64,000 nucleotides of DNA, from positions 126,540 through 190,539 of the forward strand of contig RHPI01003578.1 of NCBI GenBank assembly GCA_009103225.1, in the 5' to 3' direction. The translations under genes and the position numbers were made by a program. This DNA comes from Chlorokybus atmophyticus. Taxonomy: Eukaryota > Streptophyta > Chlorokybophyceae > Chlorokybales > Chlorokybaceae. The notes beneath the pieces were generated by a model, which made no database searches, was not told where the DNA came from, and worked only from the letters and a program-made list of their open reading frames with translations. Below are positions 1-10,505 of this stretch, in pieces (positions within the stretch are counted from its first letter, which is position 1; each line of letters opens with the position of its first letter).

Positions 1-189
1 TTTTCTATACATGATAGCTGTCGCCTCCAAGCATCTTGTAAACAGCATTAAGTAGCAGACATAGCTGCATGCTGCCATAAAGTGTCCGACTATAGGGTAT
101 GCACATTGGGCGCTACCGGCCGACACATACGACATGGTGTTTGGTTAGTGTTGCAAACTTATAATGTACAGGCCGACGCAGTTGACGCA

Positions 190-1834
190 TTAGCCAGAGC
201 TTGCGGAATTTGCAGGCAGGTACGGTGCCAAGGAGCGGGCAAGGTTCTGAAGAGCACGTGTCTGTGCGTAAACAGTGCCAGGGCCTGTGAACTTGGTGGC
301 GAACCCCTCAGATGACAGAAAGCTGGAGGCCAAAGACCGAGAGCTCTTGCCAATCACATACTGCATGCTGGCTGGCCAGGCCACCAAATAACCGTTGTCA
401 ATCTGCAAAAAACTCAAAAGAGTGTGACAAGCTCTGCATTTCATATCAACTCAAGGTGTCATGCTGTTCGCACAAGCTATGACAGTTGGGCTCGGACACT
501 GCCCACTGTCACCTACTGAGCATGCTTGCATGCATGTGTGCATCTGGGAGCTATCACTTGCATGCTCACCTTGCGCGTCTCTCCAGGTGCCAGATCATAT
601 CGGACTATCGCGCCGTAACTTGCCACCACCAGGCGCCCGAGACCTTTTGCAGACATGATGAAGAACCCAGCGCCGGAGAACAGTCCTTTTGACAGGCTTT
701 GCACACGTGTGTCAATGGTGATACCTGGGAAAACACAAGTCTCACTCTCAGCTGCCACCAAGCACATGTCGTATGCATGCAGCCAGCGCACTCACCCGCA
801 TCGCATGCAAGGAATGCACCCTTCTGCAAAAGCCACTCTTCACCCTACAAAATGCCACACAGGTAAGCACTATGCGTGTGCGCGCCTGTGCGCATTTGGG
901 CGCGTATGATTATGTGTGCGAGCATGCATCTGTACGCGCGTGTGCGCCTGCGTACATGCATGCATGTGTAAGCACGTGCGTATGTGCATGCTTGCCCAAG
1001 AGGAATCGAAGTGTACGCTGCATACAATGCACAATGCAGGACCCGCATTCCCTACCGCAAGGTGCAGGAGCATAGTGTTGCCGGGTGCAGCAGGCGCCAG
1101 CAATAGGTCACCACGTGAACTTGGTGGCGCTGTCGGGTGAAGCCGAAAGTACATAAAGAACATTGAACCACCGGCGCAGCACGATCTGCGCACAGAGTCA
1201 GACAATACCTTGGCAACAGCAAACGATGCTGCTGGCTTACCTCAAGCAAGCGGCACCGAACCCGCCCTCCACCTTGGCAGCAAAGTCCACATGCTCGCTC
1301 ATGCTTATCATTGCACCCGCCTCTGTCTTGACGGAGCACTCACCATCTGCATGGGTCACCTAGGAATGCACCCTTCGTTTTGTGCATGTCTGTGCATGCA
1401 CAGACATGCACGTGCACTTGTGCTTATGCACCCAATTGCTGCAATGACTGCGCAACAAAACGAAGAGCAAAGCTCATGCATGCAGTAGCTGCCCGAACAT
1501 TATATGTGCCAAGCTGCTCACATACCTGGACTTCAACAGCAGCGAATTCGCCGTCAAACTTTACAGTATACTTGCCAGTGGGGTCGAAAGTATCTGCCCG
1601 CATGGCTCCTGTAATGATATTGCTCTAGTAAACTTAAACTCGTCGAGCAACACCATGGCCTTGGTGACCATGACCAGCGCTTCAAGCTGTTTGTCTTCTC
1701 TCAAAACACAAGTCATTTGATAACAACAGTAGCAACAAGTACAGAACTTAGCACCTGGTCCCACCTGAGCTTGTGGGCACACTCATCCCATTAGGCGTTG
1801 CAATGACCGGCTGGCCAGGAAGCACATTCTCATT
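190..1834 (-). CDS. AIM24: AIM24 family protein, partial at the 5' end
   Basis: Seven exons on the minus strand, in order about 1834-1765, 1608-1526, 1359-1241, 1185-1056, 844-796, 724-570 and 402-190 (stop at 190-192). All junctions keep phase. The last six exons encode about 249 residues that read as an uninterrupted AIM24 (TIGR00266-type) beta-rich domain. Diagnostic pieces are VKTEAGAMISM near the start, RGDLLLAPAAPGN, LLQKGAFLACDAG, SGAGFFIM, then GYLVAWPASMQYVIG, EGFATKFTGPGTVYAQTR and the usual short tail. In yeast Aim24 is a mitochondrial inner-membrane protein needed for MICOS integrity; homologues are also found in bacteria and plastid-bearing lineages. The 5' end is proline-rich and runs toward the assembly gap at 1898-2036, so the start and any targeting peptide are missing. 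The family is clear; localisation is inferred. Confidence 0.88.
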
Positions 1835-1897
1835 CTGCAACGCACCAAGAATCCACAACGTCATTTCCCACAGCAAACCAACATCAACAGCGTCCCC

Positions 1898-2036
1898 NNN
1901 NNNNNNNNNNNNNNNNNNNNNNNNNNNNNNNNNNNNNNNNNNNNNNNNNNNNNNNNNNNNNNNNNNNNNNNNNNNNNNNNNNNNNNNNNNNNNNNNNNNN
2001 NNNNNNNNNNNNNNNNNNNNNNNNNNNNNNNNNNNN
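1898..2036. other. assembly gap (139 N)
   Basis: A run of N flanked by C-rich sequence (cccc on both sides), so probably a poly-C or simple-sequence tract that stopped assembly. It hides the 5' end of the AIM24-type gene and possibly the 5' end of the next gene. Single N characters at 44474, 45681, 50049, 51208 and 62129 mark other unresolved bases, mostly in homopolymers or microsatellites. Confidence 0.99.
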
Positions 2037-2118
2037 CCCCCCCCCGCACACACTCCACATCACACACACACCAAAGCATGGGCGCAGTCGACACTCACCG
2101 CCTTCAACGGTTGGTACA

Positions 2119-2616
2119 ATGCTGCCGACATCGTCCCCTCCTTCTCTCCTCTCCACCTCTTACGTTAACCAGCAGCAGGGCGGACACGCAAGCAGCATCC
2201 AGCCTCAAGCACTTAGGCCGCCGCCGCCGCCGCCGCTACCGCTGCCGCTGCCGCTGCCGCCGGCGCAAGTCGTACAGCAGCTGACGAAGCTGCACGACTT
2301 CCTGGGGCTTCGTCTGCTGTTTGGTCGGGAGTGCAAGGGCATGCCGCGTGGCGGCGGCGGCGAGTGGTCACATGCTGGGTAGGAGCTGGTCAGGTGTACA
2401 GTCAGATGGCATGTATGGGATGCCTTAATGGTTGTTTGTGAGCTTGCAATGTTGCCCCTGCACCCTGTGGGTGTCTTGCTGCCACGCAGGACACCTCAGT
2501 GGGTCTGTTATGCAGGTGATTTGCCATCATTACTGCATGAAGCAAATAACGCGATGGACGACGGTGAGGCAATGCTTAACAGAAGCAATGAAGGCTTTAC
2601 ATGGCAGCTTGACTGA
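2119..2616 (+). CDS. hypothetical two-exon protein with polyproline tract
   Basis: The exons 2119-2378 and 2490-2616 are joined by a GT-AG intron that keeps phase, giving about 128 residues from the ATG at 2119. The first part is Q- and P-rich, with a run of six prolines followed by PLPLPLPLPP. It then becomes a compact segment (VVQQLTKLHDFLGLRLLFG, ECKGMPR). The second exon encodes TPQWVCYAGDLPSLLHE and ends in FTWQLD. I do not recognise the family. The second exon looks like a real folded C-terminus because it is acidic, has no low complexity and stops cleanly. Upstream exons could lie in the adjacent gap, so the start may be internal. It lies head to head with the AIM24-type gene. Confidence 0.5.
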
Positions 2617-4098
2617 ACGCGGATTGAACGGCCTCAAAGTTGGTTGTTTTGTGTCATAGGTGCACATTGCTGTGTAATGCCAAGTGTCTGCAAGTGCGGG
2701 TGTATGCTACAGTCTGCAGCGCATGTAATCAAAGGTTTTACGCATGGCTTACTTGTGTGGCGGCTAAAGTCGCCAGTCAAATGAAGACGCGTTCAGGTAA
2801 GAATAAAAGCTTAAAATCAGGCAAAAACTTGGTGAACAATTTGCGTGTCACAACTGTTGCAACAACGGCTTCGCAAGCCGTTGTAGCAAGTCCTCAAGCG
2901 GTTTAATCTCTGCGCTAACCATCTGATGCTCCGTGCACAGCTGTAACACACATGCATATGGTATAAGATTGAAATTGATGAAGTGTATAGGCCAGCAAGC
3001 GTGGGCGCATGCATGCGCGCGCATGTGTGCACAGTTTCAAGACCGACCAGCACAAAATGTAAACACACTCGTGTGCATATGTGATGATGGGTTATGATGC
3101 TTGCATATCGGCGAAATACGTGCGTGTGTGTGCATGTGCAATCAAGCGCGCACGTGAAGTGCTAGCGCTCTCAACATGACGCTTTGTGTGCAGATGCATG
3201 ACATGTGTATGAGCATATGTGCGTATGAGCTTCAGCGCATGAATTGCGTAACTTTGTTGCTTTAATGTACCGCCTCACCTCATGCGATAGCACACATGCT
3301 TAAAGGACGTCGTTGAAGCGTGTGGGCATTGTGCGCTGGGCTTAAGCCCTTAGCTATTAAGAGTTGATCAAGCAATTTTACAGTACAATAAAAATCTGCC
3401 GTTGATATACTTGCGCGTCACAATTTAAAGCTGCTGGAAAAGATTACATAGTAATACCAGTTCTTACCAGGTGGGAAGCTTTTTATGGCTCAGCAATCAT
3501 TTATAAGTCACGTAAGCGCAATAATTACCCGGCACATAACTTGTGTTGCAAGGTAAAATAAGTACAAAATAGTCTTCCACAAAACCTTATGTGAAACATG
3601 CGTATTATCATGCAAATATCGCTAGTGTCGGATTTGTTGATGAGTGCAACATTGATAGCGGAAACTCGTAGTGCCGTGACTTCAAGTAATATACAAGACT
3701 CTCTTGCTTAAGTGCAACAATTCTTAAATCTTTACAGATTATGAGAAACAACGGGGGTAACAGATTATGCGTTCGAGGGTGCATAAAAACTTCGATCACA
3801 TCGAAACACATTTGTCATCATTTAATCTGCATCACGACCTTTCACCTTCGGTGCTATTTGCTTTATTGTTACCATTGTTCAATACCGTATACCTGTACTC
3901 ATGTTAGGCATTACGGCTTGATAATGATACAGCGTATTTGCAAGCTTGCTGAGCTTAACATTCGCTGGTATGCCGATAAGCCGGCATGCGTATAAGCAGC
4001 CCAAGCTTTCGCCAACGACCTGCAGGCCGCCCAGGACAAGGCTGACGGCAGCGGCCTTGTCCTGGGGAGAGCATGGCATGGCGCCTTGTTCCCCACCT
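2617..4098. other. intergenic, no gene seen
   Basis: AT-richer than the neighbouring genes, with TGTGTGCATGC-like tracts around 3000-3250. No open frame here shows domain-like sequence or a splice structure that keeps phase. It contains the upstream region of the cytochrome b561 gene. Confidence 0.6.
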
Positions 4099-6479
4099 AT
4101 GACAAGTATGCACCTTCCCAGGCGTGCCCTGGTCGTCCTGCTGCTGGTGCTGCTGCTTGTCCGCAACGATGGCGTCGCCGCCTTCCCCACAGGCGCCGGC
4201 AGCTGCCGATGGGGAGGCGTCATGCACGACGAGTACAGCGCCACTCCTGGGGACGGGGGCTACTCCATCACGGTGGCAGGGGGCCGCCTGATTGCCGGCC
4301 GCGCCGCCGACGTCGTCGTGGAGGGTGCCGCCGCCTTCAAGGGCCTCCTGCTCTTCGCCGAGCAGGGCGGCAAGCCCTTGGGCAGCTGGGAGGGCCTGAC
4401 GTTAAGCGGTGCGGACCACGACGACGACTTCCAGCTCAAGGACGACTGTCCCTGGGTTGCCACCCATACCCACAAGCGCTCCAGGGTCAACCCCCGCAGC
4501 CGGGACGCCCTGCGCTGGGCTCCGCCGGGCGACCTCGTCGCCGGCGAGGAGGTCGTCTTCAAGGCCACAGTGCTCGTCTCCTACTCTCGCTTCCACAACA
4601 TCCGTCTGGCCGTGCCCCTGGACGGCGGTGTGGCCAAGGAGGACCAACAGCAGCCCAAGCTGACCGACAAGCAGCCGAAAGCTGCTTTGGCAGAGGGAAA
4701 GCCTACTGTTGTGAAGGCTGCTTCAGCACCCTCATGTGGGAAGTCCGTTTTGGGCTATGCTTGCGCAGTTGCTGTAGATGGCGATGGGGGCGGCATTGCT
4801 TTCCACTGGTCCATTGATCAGGCTAGCCGCCAGGTGAGAGCACTTATACTGACATAATGCGATATTTACTTCAACATACCGATACGCGTGCAGAGGTACA
4901 CAGTTCAATGTAGAACAACTTTCCAGGCTATGGCGTAGGGTTCAGTCACAGCGTGTGTGTGCACATCCTCTTGTGCATGCACAGCTTGCCAGCTGTAAAT
5001 GGCGATTATTTGAGCACAGTCTGCTTGATTAGTGCACTGGAGAGACATGTTGTCCACATAACGCCTGCATACAGTATCTGACATGAAGCCTCATTGATGA
5101 CGTGGTACGGTTTTGCAGTCCTCACCTCAGTGTTCCTGCATATCATCACGTCAGCATGCCTGCATATAATACGTCAGGGAATCAACATATACAAGCTTGT
5201 AGCAACATACACACCAACATGCACCCGGGCACAAATACAACACCAGTTTTTCAAGTACACTTTCAAGTATAGATCTTCAAGTACAGCAGCACTATGTGTC
5301 GCTTACTGTGTGCCAGGGCCCTAACTATGGAGTTATGGTACGCGCCAGGTTTTGTAAAGCTGCCGCGCATTGATCAAGTGTCTTGCATGGCAGTTGTCAG
5401 CAGCAGTCCAGGCGAAGACAAGTGGGTGGCTCGGGTTGTCCGTGGTGCGGGAGCCGCACGGGATGGTGCCGGCAGACGCCATCATCGGGTGGGCTACAAC
5501 GGAAGGCGTCGCGCACATCAAGCCTTACCGGATTGAGGGTTTCAAGCGTACAGACGTCATCGAGGACACTTCTCAGAAATTGACGGAGGCAGGGGTGTCC
5601 GAGGAGGCCGTGCGGGGTGCGGGCACGATTACAACAATACAGTTCCGCCGTCCGCTGGCTTACGGGGGCTCGCAGGGACCCATTCACGTGACCAAAGACA
5701 CACACTTCAACTGGGCTGTGGGCTCAGCGGACGCGCTTGAGATACACGAGCGACGGGGTTCATTCAGCATCAATCTTGGAGCTGCAATGAGCTCAGATGA
5801 TCTTGCGTTGGTCAAGGAGGCAGAGCAGGAGGTGGGGCAGGGAGGGAAGACTCGTCTCAATGTGCGCGCCATCAAGACGAGGAACCGCATCCTGCACGCG
5901 TGGGGCATGGGCATCGCGTGGCTGCTGCTCATGCCGGTGGGGACCCTCGCTGCCCGGCACCTGAAGGGCCGCGGAGGCGCCTTGTGGTTTGAGGCACACC
6001 GCGCTGTGCAAGTGGCCGGCGTGGTGTTGGCTTTGCTCGCGCTGCAGCGAGTGTGGTCGCTCAACAGCTCCTTGAATGCACCTTTGCGCCATGGCACTGT
6101 AAGTACTCGCCCCTGAAATGTTCTGCAAAGACTGACTGTTGTTCAAGAAACTCACTTTATGTTGTGGCAGATTGGCATCATAGCCATGCTGCTGCTGTCC
6201 TTCCAGCCAATGAACGCATGGCTAAGGCCCGATAAGTCTGCTGCGCGCCGACCTGCTTGGCGGCGATTGCATCATTTCACGGGCCGGGCGGCTCTTGTCC
6301 TTGGTGTCGTGAACGTGTACATTGGGTTGTGCGTCATTGACATCAAAGAGAAGGTGCGCATCTACCCGTACGTGGTTTTGTTTGCTGCCACTGTCACTGC
6401 ACTCGGCATCGCTGCCATAGCGCTGGAGTTGCGGCGAATCAGCTCGCACAAAAGGAAGTTGCCCTTGCGAACAGTATAA
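4099..6479 (+). CDS. ferric-chelate-reductase-like protein: reeler-like, DOMON and cytochrome b561
   Basis: Three exons, 4099-4833, 5394-6098 and 6171-6479, all phase 0, give 582 residues. The start is the first of two ATGs (4099, 4108) ahead of a strong signal peptide (ALVVLLLVLLLV). Residues about 30-165 look like a reeler-type beta domain (GAGSCRWGGVMHDEYSA, FKGLLLFAEQGG). A DOMON haem-binding domain follows from about 225 (IAFHWSIDQASRQ joined across the intron to AKTSGWLGLSVV, then MVPADAIIGW). The C-terminal third is a cytochrome b561 transmembrane unit with candidate haem-ligand histidines in RNRILHAWGM (about 413), EAHRAVQVAG (about 447) and RRLHHFTGRA (about 514). The layout matches animal FRRS1/SDR2-type and plant CYBDOM-type proteins that move electrons across a membrane to ferric iron or monodehydroascorbate. 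Substrate and membrane are inferred only. Confidence 0.88.
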
Positions 6480-6669
6480 ATAACCAGTAGCTTTATTAAA
6501 GCTGTATAATTAGCTGTGCTTACATTGAGCACAGTTGCAGTATCATACACAGCAGCAGAGGGTTCACTGCAGGTGACCTCTTTGTGCTGTTATCTTGTGA
6601 AAGAAGCTGCTCACAAGCCTGTATTCCATCAGCGGCCCTTGCATCATTGTCAAATATGGCGTGGTGCCA

Positions 6670-6742
6670 GCTTTGCTTCTGTCTTGTCACGCATCAGTCA
6701 GTTGTGCACACTGACTGATGCGTGAGAAAGCAGAACCAAAGC
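6670..6742. repeat. inverted repeat, 33-bp arms with 7-nt loop
   Basis: The arms 6670-6702 and 6710-6742 pair at 29 of 33 positions. The 16 positions next to the loop (tcacgcatcagtcagt and its complement) are perfect. It lies just after the cytochrome b561 stop, within 6480-7190, which otherwise holds no gene I can support. It could be the hairpin of a small MITE or a transcript 3'-end structure. Confidence 0.85.
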
Positions 6743-7190
6743 TTTGTCACAGGTTGGTTTGCTGCCTCGTTGTATGAGCAGTGCATACTACTCTCATCAA
6801 ATCAGCAAGGCTCTGCACAAGTCCCACAGATGTCCAGTGGGCTGGGAGTTGCACCAGATGTTTGAACCTGGAGTATGAATGCCAATACTTCTGCATTGCT
6901 ACCCACCATGCTTACAACTCGCGAGGCAGGACATGGTGCTAGCAATGGAACAGAGTAGTGAAGTACTTGTGTAGCCTGGTGGTTACATGAAATCATAGTG
7001 AGGTTTGGCGTAGGATGCCATGCTGCTGATTGCATGTTTAGGGTTAGGCATCTGCACTTGCCGGTTCCGGTTTTGACTACAAAAGCAACAGGAAGCTGTA
7101 CCAAACGTGCAGCGACGTGCACAAATTTGCAATGCAGGCAGTAGCAAAATACATATCTGTACAGCAACCTTGGGAAGCAAGCACGGTCTA

Positions 7191-8514
7191 CTACCACACA
7201 ATAGTCGTTTCTTTCTTGCCATCTGACAATTCGCGCACTAGATCAATGGCCTCGTTCAGCGCCACTTCTCCAAACCGCGTGATGTAGTTGTTGTTGAGGG
7301 TGATTTGCGTGACGGCCGCAGCCCCACCCGCAGCTTTCAACGCCTCAGCAAGCGCAAACGCGCCCTTGTCCCTAATCTCATTGTACCCGAGGTCCAGCGA
7401 GGACAACGACTCGTTCACAACCCGCAGCGAGGCGGCCAGCGCACCCGCACCTTCATCGCCAAGACCGTTGCCCCGCAGATCAAGCGTGGTGAGCGTGGCG
7501 TTGTATCTGAGAGCATCAGCGAGTGCCCGCGCGCCCTCGGGACCCAGCTGGCACCAACCCAACCTCAGCATCTCCAGCCGGCAGCCGGGAGCCTTGAGCA
7601 CGTTGGCGAGAGCCTTTGAACCTGCGGGGCCAATGGGGTTGTAACCCAACTCGAGTGTAGTGAGAGCTCGGCTTTCCGATAGCGCCGCCGCCAACGCCTC
7701 CGTGCCGGCCACGCGTATATTGTTGCCCCCGAGGTCGAGCGTGCTCAACCTCCGGCTAGACTTCAGTGCCTCGGCGATGGACTTGGCTCCCGCATCGCCG
7801 AGATCGTTCATGTAGAGGTTGAGCCAGTTGAGCGTGCGGTGCTTGGCCACGACCTCCGCCACAGCGGCAGCACCGGCGGGCCCCATGCTGTTGTTGCCAA
7901 GGTCGAGCCACGTCATCTTGCCCTTGTGCTCGCGCAACCCCTCGCTGATGGCCTTCGCGCCCTCATCACCGGCGCTGTTGCCATGCAAATGGAGCTCTGC
8001 CAAACCCTGGTTGAGCTTCAATGCTGCGCCCAAAGCCGCCGCGCCCATTGTGCCCGCGTAGTTGTTGGACAGCGCGAGCGTCCTGAGAGTCGTGTTCTCC
8101 GTCAACGCATCAGCTAAAGCAGCCGTGCCCTCGTAATCAACAGTGTTTCCGTTGAGATCCAACGACGTGAGCGTCGTGTTTCGTCTCAGCGCGGCGGCCA
8201 ATGCCCTCGCGCCTTCATCACCAACATTGTTTGTGGATATGTCGAGCTGCTGTAGGCTAGGATGGCGCTCGACAACCTTGGCCAAGGCCTTTGCGCCCTC
8301 GTCGCCAATGCTGTTGCCAGCGAGGCTCAAAGACACGAGCGCGTTGTTGTTCGCGAGCGCCTCGCAGAGCGCGATGGCCCCCTCCGGGCCAATGGCATTG
8401 GCGCCAAGGTCAAGGTTTGTTGTGCGGTCGTTGAAGGCCAGCGCCTCTGCGATGTGTATGCACCCGTCCGTGCCCAAACCACGTGCGCGCAACTCTGCCG
8501 ATGCTGCATTGCGC
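7191..8514 (-). CDS. leucine-rich repeat protein, ribonuclease-inhibitor/NLRC3 type
   Basis: A single long exon encoding about 440 residues, built from about fourteen 28-residue repeats with the consensus LxxNxIGxEGAxALAEAL (for example NLDLGANAIGPEGAIALCEA). It closes with ITRFGEVALNEAIDL and a short basic-acidic tail. This alternating alpha/beta horseshoe is the RNH1/NLRC3 class, which serves as a protein-interaction scaffold. No other domain is visible, so the partner is unknown. The reading frame has no ATG where the repeats begin. Instead the minus strand reads ctcgtgcag just before the first codon, a good splice acceptor, so a short upstream first exon is likely and not located. The region codes on both strands in long frames; only the minus frame shows repeat periodicity. 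Confidence 0.85.
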
Positions 8515-8809
8515 ACCTGCACGAGCGGGACATGAACATTGATGATCCATCATGCAAAGCCATGTGCCATCTGCAAGTTATGTGACGACAAAGCATATAT
8601 GCCAACTTGCGCAGCTTGCTAGTTTAGGAAAACATCATCATAAGGAAGGTTTCAGTTGAAGTGCGTTCCTAAGGCAACGATGTGTCAAATGTTATGCTCG
8701 AATACTTGATATGATGCCACCCAACTCCTGTATTTTCATGCATAGCAGTAATGGTCCCCGTTGACATGTTACATACCGCGATGGCTATGCAAGCAACAGC
8801 CACGCCACT

Positions 8810-8811
8810 CA

Positions 8812-8869
<58 letters not shown>

Positions 8870-8886
8870 GTATATGTGTATATAGG
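8810..8886. repeat. TA/CA compound microsatellite
   Basis: Alternating (ta)n, (ca)n, (ta)n then tg-rich sequence. It lies in an otherwise featureless stretch, 8523-9242, between the LRR gene and the possible plastid protein. Confidence 0.95.
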
Positions 8887-9242
8887 CCCTATACAAAAAG
8901 TCATTCATGAGACACGCTGCATACGCGTCATAGAAGCATGCGTGCAAGGTTAGACGATTCTGAATGGTAACACCCAGGCCATGCATACATGTACGGTTGG
9001 GTTGAGAACGTCACCCGTAACTAAACGCACAATCAACATCAGTGTAACCTTTCAAACTCAACCTAATTGACCGCCTGAGGCAACTCCCACAGATTGCGGC
9101 AATGTGTACTGGTCACACCACCACTCGGTGCTGCTGTAACTGAAGCAACCTTCATAATATGCCATGCATGGGCAGCTACGGAAACAAACATGCAGATGCT
9201 TGGCAATGCGCTATCTTCTCATGAACTCAGCTGTGCTTCGTG

Positions 9243-9791
9243 CTATGCAGCGCATGTTTGTTTTCTGGACGTCTTGCTGAGTACTGGAGTGATTCTCGCC
9301 CCAAAGCTGACCTCGTTCATGAGCTGGTTGAGGCGTGCAATGCTTTCGCTGCGCCATGCCCGCTCCTTCATGGCCTGACCGGCCTTCTCAGCGAACCCTG
9401 AGGCGGCACCCGCCCCACGCCGCAACCCAAAGAACGCCGCCGCCACCAGGGCCACGGCGCCGGCGGCGGCCAGCAGCGGCGCGATGCTGGCGCCGCCGCC
9501 CTGGATGTCGTCCAGGTCCTCTCGCCTGGGCGGCGGCGGCGTGCTGGCCGACTTCCTCACCGCGGTATATCTCCTGGTGCCCCCGCTGGTGCTGCGGACG
9601 CCGCCCGCCCCATCCCCACCACCCGCCGCCGCTGCCCTGGTGGTCGACACCCACCCCCCACACCTCCGCGGTCTCCTCCTCCCTTCTCTCTGCCCTCTCT
9701 GCCCATGACCCAGCGGACACACCAACGGCGTCGGCACCGCGCGCAGCGTTGCCGCCCCCAACCCCGCTGATGACGACGACGCCGCCATCAT
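9243..9791 (-). CDS. hypothetical protein with plastid-transit-like N-terminus and one membrane segment
   Basis: One 182-residue frame starting at tandem ATG ATG (9791). The first 55 residues are rich in A, S, R and T, lack acidic residues and contain STTRAAAAGG, typical of a chloroplast or mitochondrial presequence. A polar linker follows, then one strongly hydrophobic alanine-rich segment (APLLAAAGAVALVAAAFFGL) and a basic, helical tail (MKERAWRSESIARLNQLM). I do not recognise a family. The last 20 codons may be intron read-through, because coding-like sequence weakens after MNEVSFG. It is divergent from ATG9, with 622 bp between the two start codons. Plastid targeting is an inference from composition. 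Confidence 0.55.
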   Translation of the reverse strand: MMAASSSSAGLGAATLRAVPTPLVCPLGHGQRGQREGRRRPRRCGGWVSTTRAAAAGGGDGAGGVRSTSGGTRRYTAVRKSASTPPPPRREDLDDIQGGGASIAPLLAAAGAVALVAAAFFGLRRGAGAASGFAEKAGQAMKERAWRSESIARLNQLMNEVSFGARITPVLSKTSRKQTCAA

Positions 9792-10413
9792 GCCGCCCGC
9801 CGCCGCCGCCGCTTCGCTAAACAGACACCCTCAAACCCTCTTCGACATCAGCAGGCAACCGCTGCCATCGACAAAAATGCAGCCACGGCGCCAGCCGGCA
9901 GGCGCACAGCGCCGTCCGCCACGTCCCTTAACGCCCACGGTGGTGGCGGCGACACTGACGGCGACGTGCATGGCACTGCAGAGATCTCTTTGTACCAGCT
10001 CGACGGAACCGATTGTTCCAAGCCGAGTTGATCGCCCCGGTTCTGCTGATCTTGTTGTGAGCAGGGTGTTCTGAACGAGATCTACAAGATCTGTACGGAC
10101 ACGTGACGCGCGCGTAGTACGAAAAGTGTCACTTGCACCAATCAGACTGAGCCGGTTAGCTGATGCGGTCAGGCTGATTGAGATCTAGACTGAGGTCTGC
10201 AGTGATATACAGGCACAAGGGTGCAGCAAGCGCCGATATCGGTAGGTTTGAGGCCCAGCGCATGCTGAAACTCGGGAAAAGCTGTGCTGAATGTGGTTAG
10301 TGGCGGCGCCGGCGGCGATGAGGCGGGCGGCGAGGACGTCGTTATGGCGGGCGACGAGAGCGACATGTGACTGTGTGCCAAGCTGACAAGCAAGGTGAGG
10401 TGCCGTCGCCTCC
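9792..10413. promoter_or_regulatory. shared divergent upstream region
   Basis: 622 bp between the start codon of the minus-strand possible plastid protein and that of ATG9. It must hold both promoters. GC-rich, with no TATA box that I would assign and no supported ORF. Confidence 0.45.
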
Positions 10414-10474
10414 ATGGCTGGGAACATCCAGCTGGAGGACCTGGGCAGCAGGGGCGCCTACGTCCCGCTGCCTG

Positions 10475-10505
<31 letters not shown>

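Noticed and set aside
4086-4817. 243-residue arginine-rich plus-strand frame
   Set aside because: Out-of-frame shadow of the first cytochrome b561 exon, whose signal peptide and domain motifs are in the other frame.
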